Notes: generated by a model from the sequence alone, not told the origin. 28,799 nucleotides of DNA from Cellulomonas sp. (GCA_027451305.1 DAIDJQ010000185.1:1-28799); one strand, 5' to 3'; shown: positions 15,332 through 23,777, counted from the first letter of the stretch. Numbers and translations are program-made.

Positions 15332-17062
15332 ATGGACGAGACTGCGGCGGTGACCACCACCGCGCCGGTCGACACAGACGCCCTAAGGAAGGCGCGAGGA
15401 GCGTTCTTCACCCCCCCGGAGCTCGCCGACTACGTGGCTCGATGGGCTGTTCGTGCTTCTACAGACCACGTCCTCGAACCTTCGTGCGGTGAGGCCGCCT
15501 TCTTGGTCGCGGCCCATAAGCTCGTCACAACTCAATCGACCAGCGCGATGGGAGCGGCGAGACTCGACGGGGTCGAGTTGCACGATGCATCCGCGCGCGC
15601 AGCGCGTGCAGTTCTGAGGTCGGTTGGAGCGACCGCGCGCATCCGGGTGACTGACTTCTTCACGGTGGACCCGGATCCCTCGTACGACGCTGTTATCGGC
15701 AACCCGCCGTACGTTCGCTACCAGGACTTTTCCGGCGCTGACCGTGCCGCCTCGCGGCGCGCTGCGCTTCGCGCCGGCGTAGCCCTAACGGGGCTCGCCT
15801 CCTCATGGGCCGCCTTTACCGTGCACTCCGCCCAGTTCCTCAAACCTGGGGGGCGGTTGGGTCTGGTGCTTCCGGCCGAGTTACTTTCGGTCAACTACGC
15901 CGCCCAAGTTCGCGAGTTCTTGATGCGACGCTTCGCCCGGGTCCGCATCGTCCTGTTCACGGAGCGTGTCTTCCCCGGGGTGCTCGAAGACGTCGTGCTG
16001 CTGCTCGCTGAGGGCACGGGAGGCACGAACCACTGCGAGTTGCTCCAGGTGCAGGACGCGGATGCCTTGGGCGATCTTGACCCAGAGACCGCTGCAGTCT
16101 GGACACCCGCCACGAGCAGCGGCAAGTGGACTTCAGCCCTACTTCCACCGGCCAGTGCGGACGCGTATGCGAGGGCCACCACGAGCGCGATGTACTCCAC
16201 CCTTCAAATGTGGGGTGAGACCACGCTGGGCATGGTCACGGGCGCCAACAAGTTCTTCACGCTCTCTCCGGCTAGGGCTGCCGAGCTTGGCCTGACAGAC
16301 GACGAACTGCTGCCGCTGAGCCCACCGGGCAGTCGGCATCTGCGCGGTTTGACGTTCACTGCATCAATGCGCAGCGAGCTCGGCCGCGAAGGTGCGGCGA
16401 CGCTGCTCTTCCGCCCAGCCGAGGAGGCGAGCCCTGCCGCCAGGAGCTACATCCGCGAAGGTGAAAGTCAGGGCGTTCATATGGCCTACAAGTGCCGGGT
16501 CCGCTCGCCGTGGTGGCGGGTGCCGCTCGTGCGGCCCGCCGATCTGCTCCTGACCTACATGAACGCTGACACGCCCCGACTGACGACGAACGCCGCGGGG
16601 GTGCATCACCTCAACAGCGTGCACGGCATCTACCTGGCCGAGGAGCACCAAGCGCTTGGGCGTGAGTTGCTCCCGCTCGCCTCCCTGAACTCGGTGACGC
16701 TCGTTGGGGCGGAGATCGTCGGTCGTGCGTACGGCGGCGGGATGCTAAAGCTTGAACCGCGCGAAGCTGACGAACTACCCGTGCCCTCGTCGGCGCACAT
16801 CCAGCGCTGCGCCGACGCCCTCCGTGCCGTGCGCCCGCGGGTGCGCGAACACCTCCGCGCGGGCCGGCTACTCGACGCTGTGCGCCTTGTCGACCAAGTG
16901 ATCGTGCGCGACGGGGTTGCCTTTGACGCCGAGGGAGTTGGTGACTTGGAGCAGGCCTACGCGATGCTCGCAGCCCGTCGGCGGGCCCGCGGCGCCAGCC
17001 CCAAGGATCGCGTGTCCCCGCACGCGATGGTCCGTGCTGGGCGTGAGCAGAACCTGGCATGA
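15332..17062 (+). CDS. N6-adenine DNA methyltransferase, TaqI/Eco57I-like gamma class
   Basis: This 576-residue protein starts at ATG 15332 with GAGGTG just upstream. The frame is open 45 codons further, but with no protein-like start. Motifs run in the gamma order X-I-IV: GAFFTPPELADYVARW (residues 23-38), the SAM-binding LEPSCGEAAFL (48-58), and the catalytic NPPYVRYQDF (124-133). The order, the NPPY and the length match single-chain type II methyltransferases like M.TaqI, with the second half (from about residue 320) holding the target-recognition domain. It should methylate adenine in a short site. Its stop overlaps the ATG of the endonuclease candidate by four bases, and an isolated methyltransferase of this kind next to a nuclease indicates a type II R-M system. 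PglX of BREX also has such motifs but is about twice as long, and no BREX partners are present. Confidence 0.87.
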   Translation: MDETAAVTTTAPVDTDALRKARGAFFTPPELADYVARWAVRASTDHVLEPSCGEAAFLVAAHKLVTTQSTSAMGAARLDGVELHDASARAARAVLRSVGATARIRVTDFFTVDPDPSYDAVIGNPPYVRYQDFSGADRAASRRAALRAGVALTGLASSWAAFTVHSAQFLKPGGRLGLVLPAELLSVNYAAQVREFLMRRFARVRIVLFTERVFPGVLEDVVLLLAEGTGGTNHCELLQVQDADALGDLDPETAAVWTPATSSGKWTSALLPPASADAYARATTSAMYSTLQMWGETTLGMVTGANKFFTLSPARAAELGLTDDELLPLSPPGSRHLRGLTFTASMRSELGREGAATLLFRPAEEASPAARSYIREGESQGVHMAYKCRVRSPWWRVPLVRPADLLLTYMNADTPRLTTNAAGVHHLNSVHGIYLAEEHQALGRELLPLASLNSVTLVGAEIVGRAYGGGMLKLEPREADELPVPSSAHIQRCADALRAVRPRVREHLRAGRLLDAVRLVDQVIVRDGVAFDAEGVGDLEQAYAMLAARRRARGASPKDRVSPHAMVRAGREQNLA

Positions 17063-17988
17063 GCAGGGAAGACGCCTTCAGTGCATTCGACGCTGAGCTC
17101 GCTGCGAAACCAACAGGTGACCCCTGGTTGCATGCCAAAGGGGAGCCCCCTCTCTACGGCCCCGACTATGACTTGCTCGGCCGCCTGCTGACGTACCCCA
17201 TCCAGAACGGGAGCGTCTCCGAGTCGGGACGCTTCGCCAAAGGCATCGACGCGTGGCTCGCGCATGAACTCCGCCGTGCAGGCTTCCTCGCCGATGAAGT
17301 CTGGCCCCGGGCGACCCGCCCGCGAGTTCTGCCACGCGACGTCGTGCTCTTCGTCGAAGGTCTCCCCCAGAGACTCGGGGACCAGGTCCGCCCATATATG
17401 GAGCGCATTCCTGCCGTGGCGCCGTCTGACGCCAAGGTTCTCGGTCGGGCCTACTACAAGCAGATCGACGTCTGCATCGCCCGCTGGGACCGCGGCCCGG
17501 AACTGCTATTAAGCACCAAGGCGCAAGTCGCCTCGTTCGGCAAGAACCTGCCGAACCGGTTCGAAGAAGCCTACGGCGATGCGGCCAACGTTCGCGGCCG
17601 CTACCCCCTCGCCGCCACCGGGTTCTTCTTCCTGCAGCGCGACACAATCCTCACCACCGAGAAGGACGCGTGGGAGAGAACCAAGGACATGATGGGCAAA
17701 CTTCGCGAAAGCGACAGCCGAGGGGGCTACAGCGCAACCGGCTTGGCACTTGTCCACTGGGATGACGAACTGCCGCCGGCCAAGCGAGTCGTAACCGTGC
17801 ACATAGACGAAGTGCCTGTTGGGCTCCGACCTGACCAGTTTCTCGACGCCATGATCAAGCAGGTCCTCGACGTCACGCCGGTCGGTCAGCACGTGGCCGT
17901 GCGCGAATTGAGAGAACGGCGGACGCTCCCGCTGCCAGAGCCCGAGGGGACCACCGACGATACTTTCGATATGGGGACGTCCTCTTGA
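17059..17988 (+). CDS. Probable type II restriction endonuclease, PD-(D/E)XK fold with S-x-K variant
   Basis: This 309-residue protein is translationally coupled (ATGA) to the methyltransferase. A nuclease core can be read at residues 133-185. YYKQIDVCI holds D137, ELLLSTKAQ holds K154 in an S-T-K arrangement, and an acidic pair E169/E170 lies in NRFEEAYGD about 15 residues later. This fits the Cfr10I/NgoMIV/Bse634I variation of PD-(D/E)XK, where the acidic residue before xK is replaced by serine and the glutamate comes from the next helix. NLPNRFEEAYGDAANVRGRYPL looks strongly conserved, but I do not recognise a named family. The N-terminal 130 residues (LLGRLLTYPIQNGSVSESGRFAKGI and on) are of unknown role, perhaps DNA recognition. 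The endonuclease call rests on the motifs plus the partner gene; the cut site cannot be predicted. Confidence 0.68.
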   Translation: MSREDAFSAFDAELAAKPTGDPWLHAKGEPPLYGPDYDLLGRLLTYPIQNGSVSESGRFAKGIDAWLAHELRRAGFLADEVWPRATRPRVLPRDVVLFVEGLPQRLGDQVRPYMERIPAVAPSDAKVLGRAYYKQIDVCIARWDRGPELLLSTKAQVASFGKNLPNRFEEAYGDAANVRGRYPLAATGFFFLQRDTILTTEKDAWERTKDMMGKLRESDSRGGYSATGLALVHWDDELPPAKRVVTVHIDEVPVGLRPDQFLDAMIKQVLDVTPVGQHVAVRELRERRTLPLPEPEGTTDDTFDMGTSS

Positions 17989-18042
17989 TTCGCGGCCGTC
18001 GTCTCGCCCATAGGCAGTTCGTCCGGGTAGTCGCCTCCCAAC

Positions 18043-18066
18043 GCGAGTGCGCCACACCGCACTTGC
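18043..18066. terminator. Strong hairpin after the R-M genes, possible terminator
   Basis: GCGAGTGCG and CGCACTTGC form a nine-base-pair stem (one G-T pair) around a six-base CCACAC loop, 55 bases after the endonuclease stop and 50 bases before the AIPR gene. No T-run follows on the plus strand, so it may end transcription or shape the AIPR leader. Confidence 0.4.
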
Positions 18067-18117
18067 AGTAAACACGCTCCCCAGTGGCGGGTAGCGCAGA
18101 GCAAAATGGAGCCACTG

Positions 18118-19860
18118 ATGACATCCACAAGCAGTCTGCCGCCCAACACTCGGCCAGCACGACGGAGCAAACAGGAAATGTACGACCTGCTTGCCAAGTT
18201 GGCCACCCTCGACGAAGCAGGCGGTCTAGCCAAGCCCCGATCAGTTCTCCTGTTGTGGTTTCTGCGTAACGTGGTCGGCCTTGACGACCTCGACGCGTAC
18301 GAGTTCATCTGCGACGGCGACGACGACAACGGTGTCGACGCGCTCTATCTGGAACCCGCGAGCGGCGACGCCGACCACGAGACGCTCGTGATCTACCAAA
18401 GCAAGTACACGGAGGGCCCAACCAACGTCGGGCCCAATTCAATGACAGGCCTGATTTCGACGGCCGCACACTTCACTACCGTTGAGAGCCTCGAGGCGCT
18501 GCTCGCGAGCAGGATTGAGGGCAAGCTCCGACAACTGATACAACGGTACGACCTTGTGCGAAAGTTGCGTAGCGGCGCCTACAGTGACGGCGCCCTTCGG
18601 ATCCGCATCGCGCTCATTACGAGTGGCGTGCAGAACGCCGCGGCGAAGCGCTTGGTCGACTCCACAAACGGGTCCCATCGTCCTGGTTACTTCACGGTCC
18701 ACGACCTTTCTAAGCTTGGACCGCTGGCCCAGGCGGTCGCGACGCCCAGCATCACCACCGCAGACATCGTCGCACCATGCGCGCCCGACGAGCGGCTGGT
18801 CATCGGGACGGCCCCACATCGCGTGGTTGTGGCCACCGTGCGCGCCACAGACATCGTCCGGTGGGATGGTATCGATACGCGGACATTGTTCGAGCTGAAT
18901 GTGCGCAGGGAAGTGCGAAAGAACCGTGTCAGGGACCAACTCGACGGCGCCATAAGACGTCACCACGAGCACAAGGACTTCTTGGCATACCACAACGGCA
19001 TGACCGTCGTATGCGACTCACTATCGCTCGACGAGACGAAGCTCGTCGCGACGAAGCCGTCAGTGGTCAACGGTGCTCAGTCGACGATCGCCTTCGCCCG
19101 CGCGAGCGCCGATGGAGAGCTGACCGACGACCTCCGTGTTTTCGTCAAGTTTATCGAAGTTGCGGGCCGCCCGCAGTTGACAAAGGAGATTTCATGGAGG
19201 AGTAACACGCAGACCGCAGTGAATGCGCGGAACATGGTCGCCTTGGGGGGCCCCCAAGAGAGGCTCGTGAGCGAGTTTGCGGCCGAGTTCCCCGCGATTA
19301 CCTACGAGACCAGACCAGACGCCACGCTGAGCGCCTCGGTCGGCACGGTAATCAAGAACGATGACGCGGCGCAGTTGCTGTGCGCGGTGTACAACGCTCA
19401 GCCTTGGCTCGCCGTGAAGCGTCTCGCCCTTTTCGAGGGCGAGAACCACGCGATGATATTCAATGAGGGCGTGACAGCCGCGCACGTCGTCCTCGTCGAT
19501 GCGATCAAGCACGCCGTCGAGGCTGAGAAGACGCGGGTGCCACAGCCCTACAGGAAGAGTTGGCAACTCACCCGGATGGTGCTTGTCTACATGGTGGGCC
19601 AAGTACTGCGAGCCGACGACGACCTGCGCAGCATCCTTGATGCGCCCGGATCGGCGGTGCGAGACCTCAGCGACCTTCATCTCCGGCTCCGAGGGCCTGC
19701 ACGCATTGCCGCGGCCACCCTGAAACAACGCCATGATCAACGTAAGAGGGACTCGATCCCGGATGAGTTTAACGTGGAGTTCAAGCGCCAGGACGTGCTT
19801 CTCGACCTGCGCAACAAGGCCCGTGACAACCATAGCCTGGCCGCGACACTCGACGCGTAG
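18118..19860 (+). CDS. AIPR-family abortive-infection protein with PD-(D/E)XK-like N-terminus
   Basis: This 580-residue protein is of the AIPR (abortive infection phage resistance) family. The core signature is DFLAYHNGMTVVCDS, then TKPSVVNGAQSTIAFA, and later SWRSNTQTAVNARNMVAL, typical of AIPR proteins. The N-terminal 100 residues carry DDDNGVDAL (D74) and VIYQSKY (Q94, K96), the GVD ... QxK form of a PD-(D/E)XK nuclease. It would act as an effector that damages nucleic acids when phage is sensed. ATG 18106 is in frame, but ATG 18118 has GGAG six bases upstream, so I chose the latter. It lies 129 bases after the endonuclease gene with a hairpin between, so it may be a separate unit in the same cassette. 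AIPR proteins are often found beside restriction-modification genes. What triggers it and its target are unknown. Confidence 0.85.
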   Translation: MTSTSSLPPNTRPARRSKQEMYDLLAKLATLDEAGGLAKPRSVLLLWFLRNVVGLDDLDAYEFICDGDDDNGVDALYLEPASGDADHETLVIYQSKYTEGPTNVGPNSMTGLISTAAHFTTVESLEALLASRIEGKLRQLIQRYDLVRKLRSGAYSDGALRIRIALITSGVQNAAAKRLVDSTNGSHRPGYFTVHDLSKLGPLAQAVATPSITTADIVAPCAPDERLVIGTAPHRVVVATVRATDIVRWDGIDTRTLFELNVRREVRKNRVRDQLDGAIRRHHEHKDFLAYHNGMTVVCDSLSLDETKLVATKPSVVNGAQSTIAFARASADGELTDDLRVFVKFIEVAGRPQLTKEISWRSNTQTAVNARNMVALGGPQERLVSEFAAEFPAITYETRPDATLSASVGTVIKNDDAAQLLCAVYNAQPWLAVKRLALFEGENHAMIFNEGVTAAHVVLVDAIKHAVEAEKTRVPQPYRKSWQLTRMVLVYMVGQVLRADDDLRSILDAPGSAVRDLSDLHLRLRGPARIAAATLKQRHDQRKRDSIPDEFNVEFKRQDVLLDLRNKARDNHSLAATLDA

Positions 19861-19889
19861 GTATTGCGCCGCCGCCGCTTGCTTGCGCT

Positions 19890-19912
19890 CCATCAGTTTC
19901 CCTCAGTGATGG
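19890..19912. terminator. Possible terminator hairpin between convergent genes
   Basis: CCATCA at 19890-19895 pairs with TGATGG at 19907-19912 around an 11-base loop. It lies between the AIPR stop and the stop of the convergent LysM-BTAD gene. The stem is short and lacks a T-run. Confidence 0.3.
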
Positions 19913-19921
19913 CCAACACGA

Positions 19922-22870
19922 CTAGGCCAATTCGGGGTCGAGCCGCACCATCTCTGCGGTGAACCGCTGGCGGAGTTGTCGCGCGGCTTCCGGCCCGGCA
20001 CTCGCCTCCGTTGCCGCGATCGCGCGTTGCTGGAGCGATTCCGAGAGCGGCTCGATGCGCAGGCCCTGCAGCGCCACGTCGAGGGCTTCTCGGTGCTGGC
20101 CTGACTCGTGGAGCAGCCTGGCTAGGAGGTGGGCAGCGTCGGCGATGGAGCTGGTCATCTGTTGGATGTCGTAGTCGGCCCAAGGGAACTGGCCGCCGCT
20201 GATGCCGCGGAATGGTCGGTCGCGGACGAGGTCCAGTGCCTGGGTGAGGCGCTCGACGCGCGCCTGACCGTCGCAGGTCATGGCGTCCGCGATGAGGTGC
20301 TGGAAGCGGGTCCAGTCGGTGGTAACCGCCGGGCCGAGCTGGAAGTTTCCGTCGTCGGCGGCCTTGGGCAGCACCTCCGGCCCGACACAGGTGCGGGTCC
20401 GGTACGCGAGTGTGCCGCGTGTGCCGTGCTGGATGCGTTCGCCGTTCCACAGGACGTCTTCCAGGTCGGCGCCCGTCGTCGGGCCGTGCAGGGCCAGGTA
20501 GACGAGGAGTTCCTTCATCCGCGGGGTCAGGCCCTTGGCGGTCGGCGGCAGCCCTCGGAACTGGATTGGTCCGAGGACATCGATCGACACCTGTGGCTCG
20601 TCGTCCTTGACCGTGGGCAGTGGTGGGTGGGCCGCACTCATCGCCGCGACATCCGCGGCGAGCGTCGTGGTCGGTTCGTCGGGCGTCCGGCGCGAGTCGG
20701 GTGGCAGCGACGTGACGAGTACCGAGCGCAGCTGTTCGGCGTGGTCGGTGGTGAGCCGTTGCGGCTGGTAGTCGATGCCGAGGGGCTCCAGGTGCGCCGA
20801 TCCGTCCGCGGCGACCTGGATTGTCCAAGCGGCGTCGGTCGGCTGGCGGGTGATGGTGACGACGCCGCTCCACGGCGCACTCGGTACGGCGCCGAGGGTG
20901 TGCTCGACGTAGATGTACGGCAGCCACAGGTCCGGAGGATCGCCGTCCCCGCGCAGCTGCAGGGTGTCGTCGAGCCCGGCGTCGACGAGACCGGCGGCGA
21001 CGTCCGCTTCGATGCGTGCGCGCTCGTCGCGCGGGCCTGTGGCGCTGAGGCGGAAGTCCTCGAAGGCGCCTTCAAGGTCGGCGAGGGGCTCGTCGACGTG
21101 GACGGCGAGCTGGGAGGCGAGGTCGGAGGTGGCGGTCTCGATGACGAGGGCGCGCAGGGCGTCCTCGGCGGCGGGGTCGTCGCCGAGGATCGCCAGGGTG
21201 CCGGCGGCCTCGAGGTTGAGGATGACGGTGCTCTCGTCGGTGTGGCCGAGGACGACGAGCAGCGGGTAGGGGTTGGCCTGGTCGGGGTCGTCGATGAGTT
21301 GTTCTGCTGCGACCTCGGCGGTGGTGGCGACCCACGTGCGCGGATCGTCAGCGGCGAACGGTGCGACGGGTTCGGGGGCGTCGTCGACGAGCAGGAGTGT
21401 GAGGTGGTTCTCGTCGAGCAGGAGGGCGCCGATCCGGGGTAGGTCGAGGCTGGCGTTGAAGCTGCGATAGGCGAGGTTGGTCAGGGTGGTGCGGATCGCG
21501 TCGATGCTGACCGGTGTGGCCGCGGTGCGCAGGACGCGTTCGGCCGCGGCGACCGGTGATCCGGGTTCGGGCAGCGGGATGGTCTCGCCGACCTTGCGGG
21601 CGCGTTGCTGCAGGCGCCGTCGTCGGGCAATCTCGCCGACGATGCCCACCGCTCCCAGGGCCGCGAACCCCAGGAACCAGGTGCGGGCCGGGCGGGCATC
21701 GTCGGCTTCGTCGGTGGGGTCTGCCACGGCCTGGGCGCCGTCGCCGGATGCCTGCGGCGATGTGGTTCCGGCGGTCGCGGGCGCGGAGGCCGCATCCGCC
21801 GGGGCGGTGGTCGGCGAGCCTGTGGGCGGTGCGACCGCGGACGGGCTCGTCGGCCCCGACGGAGCGGTAGGAGTGGCGTCGGCCGACCGTGCTGGCGCGG
21901 CAACCGTCGTTGCCCCGCCGGGCAGCCGCAGCACCCAGCCGGCTCGGATCAGGTCGGGGTCGGTCAGCCGTGCGCCGTCGGGTTGGGTGACGCCCTGGTT
22001 GAGCTCGACGATCTCGGGGTAGCGCGCGCCGTCGCCGAGGTGGGTCTCGGCAATGCCCCAAAGCGAGTCGCCTGGCTTGACGACGTAGGTGGTCTTGTCG
22101 GCCGCCGTCGCGTTCGTCGTCGTGATCGGTGCGTCGGTGTCGGTGGCGTCGGCGGGCAGCAGGAGGACCCAGCCGGGGAGGACCCAGTCGGCGTCGCGCA
22201 GCTGGCGGCCGTCGGGTTGGGTGCGGCCGAGGTTGAGGTCGCGGATCTCGGTGTAGCGCAGCGGGTCGCCGAGGTGGTGCTCGGCGATGTCCCAGAGGGT
22301 GTCTCCGCGCTTGACCGTCACCGTGGGCAGAGTGTTCGACTCCGTGGTGACGACGACCGGGGTGGGCGCCCGGTCGGCCGTCGCTGAACCGGCCGCAGGC
22401 TCGGGCACCGAATGGCGGGGCGCCTGGTTATCGAGGGGCACGCCGAGCGCGGTGGCGGCTTCCGCGGGTGTGGTGGGCACGGTCACGGCGGTGGCCGTGG
22501 CGAGCAGGACGCCGGCCGTGGCGATGAGTTGTGATGCGGTGCGTTGGAAGCCGCCGAGCAGCGGGATCGAGGGCGCGCGCAGTCGTCGGGCGGAGGCGAC
22601 GAGTTCTACGAGCACGGTGGTGGTGAACGCGGCCCAGGTGATCCAGGCGATGGCGGCCAGGACGAGGAGCAGGAGGGTGCCGTCGTCGGGCGAGAGCACG
22701 CGGTCGCGCAATTGGCCCCAGGTGGGGATCTGGTCGGGCAGGTACACCGGGGCGAGCGCGACGAGCGCGGCGGGCACGCCGACGACGAAGGCGAGCAACG
22801 CGAGTGCCGCACCCAGCCCGCGTGCCACATCGCCTCCGGTCCGGGCAGGGCGGACGTGGGTCGTGGTCAT
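19922..22870 (-). CDS. Large membrane LysM-BTAD protein (two LysM repeats, C-terminal OmpR-like wHTH and BTAD)
   Basis: This 982-residue protein combines wall binding with a regulator-like end. Three hydrophobic segments lie at about 18-42, 64-92 and 113-132. LysM repeats follow at 184-239 (VTVKRGDTLWDIAEHHLGD) and 261-317 (YVVKPGDSLWGIAETHLGD), then a Pro/Ala/Ser/Thr-rich linker and another membrane span near 405 (TWFLGFAALGAVGIVGEI) before a basic stop-transfer (ARRRRLQQRARK). The remaining 570 residues are probably cytoplasmic and end in a domain like the OmpR-type winged helix (VSIDVLGPIQFRG ... LTPRMKELLVYLAL) followed by a BTAD-like TPR bundle. LysM binds peptidoglycan; BTAD domains are known from SARP regulators. 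Linkage to the tad genes suggests it senses the wall or builds the pilus base. It starts at ATG 22870 in an ATGA overlap with the TadG-like gene. DNA binding is not certain. Confidence 0.82.
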   Translation of the reverse strand: MTTTHVRPARTGGDVARGLGAALALLAFVVGVPAALVALAPVYLPDQIPTWGQLRDRVLSPDDGTLLLLVLAAIAWITWAAFTTTVLVELVASARRLRAPSIPLLGGFQRTASQLIATAGVLLATATAVTVPTTPAEAATALGVPLDNQAPRHSVPEPAAGSATADRAPTPVVVTTESNTLPTVTVKRGDTLWDIAEHHLGDPLRYTEIRDLNLGRTQPDGRQLRDADWVLPGWVLLLPADATDTDAPITTTNATAADKTTYVVKPGDSLWGIAETHLGDGARYPEIVELNQGVTQPDGARLTDPDLIRAGWVLRLPGGATTVAAPARSADATPTAPSGPTSPSAVAPPTGSPTTAPADAASAPATAGTTSPQASGDGAQAVADPTDEADDARPARTWFLGFAALGAVGIVGEIARRRRLQQRARKVGETIPLPEPGSPVAAAERVLRTAATPVSIDAIRTTLTNLAYRSFNASLDLPRIGALLLDENHLTLLLVDDAPEPVAPFAADDPRTWVATTAEVAAEQLIDDPDQANPYPLLVVLGHTDESTVILNLEAAGTLAILGDDPAAEDALRALVIETATSDLASQLAVHVDEPLADLEGAFEDFRLSATGPRDERARIEADVAAGLVDAGLDDTLQLRGDGDPPDLWLPYIYVEHTLGAVPSAPWSGVVTITRQPTDAAWTIQVAADGSAHLEPLGIDYQPQRLTTDHAEQLRSVLVTSLPPDSRRTPDEPTTTLAADVAAMSAAHPPLPTVKDDEPQVSIDVLGPIQFRGLPPTAKGLTPRMKELLVYLALHGPTTGADLEDVLWNGERIQHGTRGTLAYRTRTCVGPEVLPKAADDGNFQLGPAVTTDWTRFQHLIADAMTCDGQARVERLTQALDLVRDRPFRGISGGQFPWADYDIQQMTSSIADAAHLLARLLHESGQHREALDVALQGLRIEPLSESLQQRAIAATEASAGPEAARQLRQRFTAEMVRLDPELA

Positions 22871-23310
22871 GTGCCACCTCCGGTGACGGCGCCGACGAGG
22901 ACGGCCTGGGCGTGCGCGGTGACGGTGAGCTGGTCGATGCCGACCAGCGAGAGGAACGCGGTGGGCGCGGTGCGGGTGACGGTGACCGTCAGCCGGGTGC
23001 GGTCGTCGGACACAGCGACCGTGCCAGTGGCACCGGCCGCGGTCAGGTAGTCCTGCGCGGCCTGGACCGCCAGGGCGCGGTCGACACGGCCGGACTCCCC
23101 TGCGGCGGCCGCGGCGGTGTCGAGAGCTTGCCCGCCGGCGCGGGCGGCTTCGGCGGCGGTGGCGGCGGCCTGCTGGGTGGCGCGCAGCTTGGCCCCGCCG
23201 TCGGCGACCAGGCCGATGAGCAGCAGCAGGCCCAGGACGCTGATGGCGAAGAACACCGTCACCGAGCCCCGCTCGGGGCCGGCGCGCAGGCGGGCCTGAA
23301 CTGCGGTCAT
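22867..23310 (-). CDS. TadG-like pilus assembly protein (minor pseudopilin type)
   Basis: This 147-residue protein starts at ATG 23310 overlapping the previous stop. Its N-terminus ERGSVTVFFAISVLGLLLLIGLVADGG has the form of TadG-type proteins: a prepilin-like G-S cleavage site, phenylalanine in place of the usual +5 glutamate, and one membrane span ending in DGGAKL. An Ala-rich helix follows (ATQQAAATAAEAARAGGQALD), then a small extracellular strand-rich domain. In tad systems TadG supports assembly of Flp pili or anchors them in the wall. It is much shorter than full TadG of proteobacteria but of normal size for actinobacterial relatives. The frame is open upstream through the neighbouring genes, which I regard as a shadow. 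Confidence 0.77.
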   Translation of the reverse strand: MTAVQARLRAGPERGSVTVFFAISVLGLLLLIGLVADGGAKLRATQQAAATAAEAARAGGQALDTAAAAAGESGRVDRALAVQAAQDYLTAAGATGTVAVSDDRTRLTVTVTRTAPTAFLSLVGIDQLTVTAHAQAVLVGAVTGGGT

Positions 23311-23777
23311 CGGCTGCGGTACCTGTCGATGGGTGAGGTCGCGGCGCCGGTCATGGTGTGGGCGCCGGGCAGGCCGGGGATGGCCAAGTCCGCCAGGGAC
23401 ACGGTGCAGGTGACTCTGACCGTGATCGCCGCGGACGTGCCGACGGGCGCGGCGAACCCGGCCGCGTCGACCGTCACATCGGTGGACGCGCAGTCCGATC
23501 CGGCCAGCTCGTGTTGCGCGGAGGCCAGTGCGGTGGCTCGGGCTGCGTCGGCGGTACGGGCCAGGGAGGCGTCGCGGGCGGCCGCGCGGGCAGCCTGTTC
23601 GACGGCGGCCGACGAGGTCTGTACGCGTCCGGCGAACACCAGCGCCCCCAACAGCAGCAGGAGGACCGGGGCGAGGATCGCCAGCTCGAGTGTCACGGAC
23701 CCGCGATCGTCGTGTCGCAGCCGGAGTCGGGCCCGGAGCGAACTGGGCTCGTCGGACTGGAGCCGCGACCCGGTCAT
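23307..23777 (-). CDS. TadE-like pseudopilin, first copy next to TadG
   Basis: This 156-residue protein starts at ATG 23777 in an ATGA overlap. A charged N-terminus is followed by DDRGSVTLELAILAPVLLLLL, a class III-type prepilin peptidase site: cleavage after G gives S-V-T-L-E with glutamate at +5, then a hydrophobic helix. Behind it come an Ala/Arg-rich helix (VEQAARAAARDASLARTADAARA) and a compact domain with two cysteines (GSDCAS ... VRVTC) that may form a disulfide outside the membrane. TadE-like pseudopilins help to assemble Flp-type pili and need the prepilin peptidase, which is not in this window. It forms a pair with the second TadE-like gene; the cysteine pair distinguishes the two. 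Confidence 0.82.
   Translation of the reverse strand: MTGSRLQSDEPSSLRARLRLRHDDRGSVTLELAILAPVLLLLLGALVFAGRVQTSSAAVEQAARAAARDASLARTADAARATALASAQHELAGSDCASTDVTVDAAGFAAPVGTSAAITVRVTCTVSLADLAIPGLPGAHTMTGAATSPIDRYRSR

Noticed and set aside
15332..19860. Second defence cassette as a BREX system
   Set aside because: The methyltransferase is about half the length of PglX, and no BrxA/B/C, PglZ or BrxL-like gene is present.
20129..21442. Plus-strand frame of 437 codons opposite the LysM-BTAD gene
   Set aside because: Gly/Val/Arg-rich shadow of the opposite frame with no motif; the LysM and BTAD features are on the minus strand.
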